Assembly: GCF_040581485.1 (NCBI RefSeq)
Contig: NC_090128.1
Coordinates: forward strand, 31,402,931-31,466,930
Direction of reading: 5' to 3'
Source: Linepithema humile
Taxonomy: Eukaryota; Arthropoda; Insecta; Hymenoptera; Formicidae
DNA length: 64,000 nucleotides
The notes under the pieces: model-generated
Told to the model about the DNA's origin: nothing
What the model saw: only the letters and a program-made list of their open reading frames with translations
Database searches by the model: none
Made by a program: the position numbers and the translations under genes
In this document: piece by piece, positions 60,339 to 64,000 of the stretch
Layout: every line of letters begins with the position of its first letter
Numbering within the stretch: position 1 is the stretch's first letter

Positions 60339-61714
60339 CAGGGTGTCCCGTAAAGACCGTAACAACGCTTAGGGGTATTTTTTTTACACTGGTTTCGTCA
60401 TTGGAAATTCCTTACATTATGAGAAATATCAAAAATTGTTTGGGGAAATCCAAAAATACATTTCCTAAATTAGAATAATTCTTTTTTTTTGCTATAGCAC
60501 AGAGTTATACACATTTTTTGTGTATTATATGTTTATAAAATATTTTTTAAAAATATATAAAAAAGAAAAAATAGAAGAGGGGAAAAAAGCGACAAAAGAA
60601 AAAGAACGAATCAGTATTCGCGATTACTTAAAATCAATCTACATCGCAACCGCCAAGGAGTGATAACTCTCCAATTTTATCGGGGATGGAAAGCCCAAAT
60701 TATGATGTACCGCATAACGGATAATTGATTGTGGTTGACGGTGTGATTTGTAAGTACATACATACATACGTACATAAACATATCACTTACAGTTTAAAAA
60801 TATTGATAAAATATCTACTGATAAATGTTGTCCGCCTTCTTTAAGCAATAGAAATATAAATATTTAAAACATTATTACTTTTAATTAGTTTTTATTTTTA
60901 TCTATTTTATTATATACAATTAAATTTAAACATTAATATGTAGTATGTGTGGTATAAATATATAGTAATGTGACAAACATCTCGTTAAATCTCTAAAATT
61001 ATAACGCGTGCAACAAATTAATCTTTTTCTCCATATCTTACTTCCTTTCTTTCATATTGTGGTTTTGTGATAGGAATTTCTGCTGATATTTAGAGAATAA
61101 TGACGACAAATTCTAACAATTATCTAAAAAAAAAACAATTATTTATGTTTTATGCTTTAACTTTTTATGTATCATGCAAACAGTTTAACACCATTTTTGC
61201 ATATTATTTAATTATTTAAAGCTAAAAAGAATAAATAACAGAAATATGTACAATAAGAGAACAGAAACAATCAGAAGAAAAGAAAGAGAAGTTTGCGATC
61301 ACTCATTCAGTCTATGTCGAACCAGCTAAGGAGTAACAACTCTCTAACCTTATTGCAGACAAAAGTGACCAAGTTTCGGTTAGCCGCCTAACAGATAATT
61401 GATTGTACTTGACAATTTTTGAAATATATTGTTTGCAAGTGTGAAATATGTTTTAATTTTGCAAATTAGATGGGCATGATTCCATACAAGGTAAATAAAT
61501 AATTTATACACATTATAATACAAAATGCTAGCAAAAAAAAATACATCTTTAAGGTACTTCCTACAATTTCTCAGTTACTCAAGATTTATTTGAAACTTTA
61601 AGAAATAAATCTAAGCAATTTACAATGTTAAACAGCATCTCGAATATTTTTAGAATTTTTTTCTATGTAATTATTAAATTATTTTTTATCTAATAATACA
61701 TTCACTCAAGAGTA
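60339..61714. other. Intergenic region with a mariner-tip fragment and a diverged duplication
   Basis: 60339 starts another mariner-like tip (CAGGGTGTCCCGTAAAGACC) without a visible partner. Segments 60600-60770 and 61260-61430 are diverged direct copies (shared AAGGAGT(G/A)A(T/C)AACTCTC, then CGGATAATTGATTGT or CAGATAATTGATTGT). The remainder is AT-rich with no gene seen. Confidence 0.4.
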
Positions 61715-61905
61715 CACGGAGAAAATTTTATATCAAAATTTTATATCAAAAATTACTATGCACGGTAGTAGCCGCGGATCATAAAGGAATTATAAAAATT
61801 TTTACTATGTTTTTCACATGTGAAACAATAAAAATTTTCGGTCCGCGGCTTTATGGTCCGCAGTTAATGCCGTACATAGTAATTTTTGATATAAAATTTT
61901 CTCCG
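61715..61905. mobile_element. Palindromic MITE, about 190 bp, TA-flanked
   Basis: Ends ACGGAGAAAATTTTATATCA and complement, with ATTACTATG inside; TA stands beside both ends. It lies just upstream of the LRR gene relic. Confidence 0.7.
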
Positions 61906-61932
61906 TATATTCATAAAATGAGTATCCATCAT

Positions 61933-63890
61933 GCTTCGTGATTCTGTTCATCGCTATGACAAGCGTTTTCGCTTTCCAATGTCCCACAAACAAGAACTGC
62001 TACTGTAACTCGAACAAAGACACAGACATTATAACATGTACAATAAAAATTATTTGAAGTTTCCTTAAGTTACAACAAGAGAAATTTGACTTTATTGGAT
62101 GGATTTTTTAGCAATTTAATGAATCTGGTATATTTGATACTGACAAATAATGAACTAGTCACATTACCGGAAGATCTCTTTTGGGGATCATTTTCGCTGA
62201 ATGTGATTATGTTGAGTAACAATTACCTCCAATCTTTGAACGTAACAATATTTCGGGATTTGACAAATTTAACAGAGTTGTTCTTGAATTCTAATAATCT
62301 AAAAGTTTTGCTTGATTATATTTTCTTAAATACCAGTCGATTAAGAAAATTGGATTTGTCAAATAATCGCATTACTTCTATTTCCGGGTATGTTTAAATC
62401 GCTTTTATTATATAATTGATAATAATTGCTTACATGTTCTATAATTTTATTTATATAGAAATTTTTTTTGTATTTCAGACAACTATTTAATGGATTAGAC
62501 TTGTTGGAACATCTAAATATGGAACGAAATTGTCTAAGAACTATTTCCAATCATAGTTTTAATGTTTTAATAAATTTCAGGATTATCAAATTGTCTCACA
62601 ATTATCTTACATTACAATCTAACTTGTCCGATTCGTATGGCGTAACGATATCGCCGATATTTCTATAATTGCAATTGGCTGACAGAATTATATTTATGTA
62701 GCTAACAATAGTATTTCGGAAATATTTAGAGATTGGATTACTAAGCACGATTTCATAAATTGGTTCTCAGCTATAAGAATATATTTTCTACAAAAGTAAG
62801 TATTTGAGAGAGCATCTCGAAAAATTATATATACAGAATGTTTTAAATTTGAACGATTAAACATCGCCAGTATGTTCCATGATTAGAAATAAGAAGAAAA
62901 TGTTATATAAACATCTTCGTTATATAAAGATCCAGAAATGTTTCATTATAACGTAACATTGAAAGAAAGGAAGTTTATTGGCGTTCTTCTATTAGAAAAT
63001 TGCCGTTAATATTTTCTTACAGCAAGTCGAGAATTTTCTTTGCAAGAGCCATAAACAAAAATCATATCTGCGTACTCTTCGTGCGAGAACACTTGTGGCA
63101 TTTTAATATGAAATTGTGCTATGTACTGATACAATGAACTGATTTTGAGATTGATACAAATCCGCTCATTCATTGAAACTAATATCCTTCAGTGATTTCA
63201 AATAATAATAAACATAGTTGGAATAAATCGACTCTTACATCTAAGGACTTGGACCGGATCGGAATCGAAATCGAATCGTTTCGTAACCATTTGTTTTGTT
63301 AAAAAGAAATTGGAACCAAACCAAAATTTCGTAAAGTTTGTAATACCAGAACCAGAACTGGATCAGTAAAATAATTTTCGGTTTTTACGGTTTTTTCGTT
63401 TTTTTTTTCGATTTGCACTCTATAGTTTTATTACTCTTGTTACGCTAAAATAACTTTATTACTCTTGTTTGTTAAATTTTTTATTTGTTTTTATCGTTCT
63501 CCTTTCTTCTTTACGTTACATAATTTATAGGGACTTTTACAATACATTCACGTGGTAAGGGCCATAGCACATTAAAAATGTAAGTAGTAAGTAAAAACCG
63601 TTATTTAAAGAGTTGTGGTTTTTTTTATCAACTAAAATACCGAATCTGGAACTGGAACAGTTATTAAATATTTTTTTGAACCGTAACTGTAAAGCGAACC
63701 GAAATATCACATCGGTCATAGTCTCTGCTTACATTGCAATGTATCTAAATATATCAGAAAAGAAGAAACTTATCTAAAAAATATTAGTGGACTTATGGTA
63801 AAAATATTACTAAAAAATAATCTTTTAAATTGTAATTGTGACATGTATGAATTTCTACATTATAACGAAGACAAAATGCGTAACGTTTAA
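61933..63890 (+). pseudogene. Leucine-rich-repeat receptor (Toll-like) relic
   Basis: Pieces in order: a signal-peptide-like ILFIAMTSVFA and LRR N-cap CPTNKNCYC near 61940-62040; four LRRs at 62086-62390 (LVYLILTNNEL, LNVIMLSNNYL, LTELFLNSNNL, LRKLDLSNNRI). An intron follows (donor GG|GTATGT at about 62391, acceptor before 62480), then two more LRRs (LEHLNMERNCL, FRIIKLSHNYL); an LRR C-cap fragment LNCNCDMYEFL at about 63806-63850. The frame breaks near 62055 and after 62665, so it looks dead. It may extend beyond the window. Membrane or TIR parts are not visible. Confidence 0.6.
62830..63780. other. Non-coding stretch within the LRR relic, possible repeat
   Basis: Between the last LRR and the C-cap fragment. 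The part 63245-63720 is low-complexity, with GGATCGGAATCGAAATCG at one end and GAACCGAAATATCACATCGG at the other, suggesting an old insertion with degenerate inverted ends. Not resolved further. Confidence 0.3.
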
Positions 63891-64000
63891 AGCTATTTTC
63901 AGATAGAATTAAATAATTTAATTTGTCATTGTCTGAAAGAATTGGAAAAAGTTATATTCCAGAAATTTAATTTATAGGATATAAAAAGCACACAGATTCC

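Noticed and set aside
60600..61430. LTR pair of another retrotransposon
   Set aside because: The two segments are too short and diverged, have no TG...CA ends and enclose no gag-pol sequence.

Overview
The window reads as nuclear DNA of an insect, most likely an ant or other hymenopteran. It is AT-rich, its host genes have short introns with GT-AG borders, and it is packed with insect-type transposons. The ant assignment rests on the repeat types I recognise and is not proven. Only two host genes are clearly intact or nearly so: a mitochondrial ribosomal protein bL36m gene (11448-11840, +) and a soluble adenylyl cyclase (ADCY10-like) gene on the minus strand. I could rebuild the cyclase as 29 phase-consistent exons from 59201 down to 12071, about 47 kb. 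At the right edge is a decayed leucine-rich-repeat receptor gene.

Layout. 1-2.4 kb: seven small foldback elements (MITEs) lying almost end to end, several sharing target-site bases. 2.45-6.85 kb: a P-element/THAP9-type transposon whose transposase has one stop and one frameshift. 6.9-10.9 kb: more MITEs, a PIF/Harbinger remnant, a hAT-type MITE with a perfect 8-bp duplication, and a TTA-flanked foldback. 11.4-15.3 kb: bL36m, then cyclase exons 29-20. 15.4-34.5 kb: a Tc1-type transposon sitting in a cyclase intron; its transposase ORF is split by a complete 17.5-kb Polinton/Maverick (15945-33474) with long terminal inverted repeats and a 6-bp target duplication. 34.6-36.1 kb: cyclase exons 19-17. 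36.4-46.4 kb: a giant palindromic hAT-like foldback (8-bp duplication) with a palindromic TA-flanked element at its centre and a copia-family LTR retrotransposon in one arm. 46.9-53.8 kb: a second hAT MITE, a minisatellite, cyclase exons 16-13, and a 2.8-kb foldback whose arms carry an ORF. 54-59.2 kb: further foldbacks and cyclase exons 12-1. 59.4-64 kb: mariner-like foldback, a duplicated non-coding segment, a MITE and the LRR gene remnant.

The Polinton is the main accessory system. It encodes protein-primed DNA polymerase B with a possible OTU-like N-terminal domain, packaging ATPase, retrovirus-type integrase with chromodomain, adenovirus-type protease, minor and major capsid proteins, a pVI/pX-like core protein, a conserved protein next to the integrase, and several unknown genes. 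One unknown gene appears to have five exons. Polymerase and ATPase are open, while nearly every integration and virion gene carries one stop or frameshift. The copy therefore looks like a fairly recent viral-type insertion that can no longer make particles.
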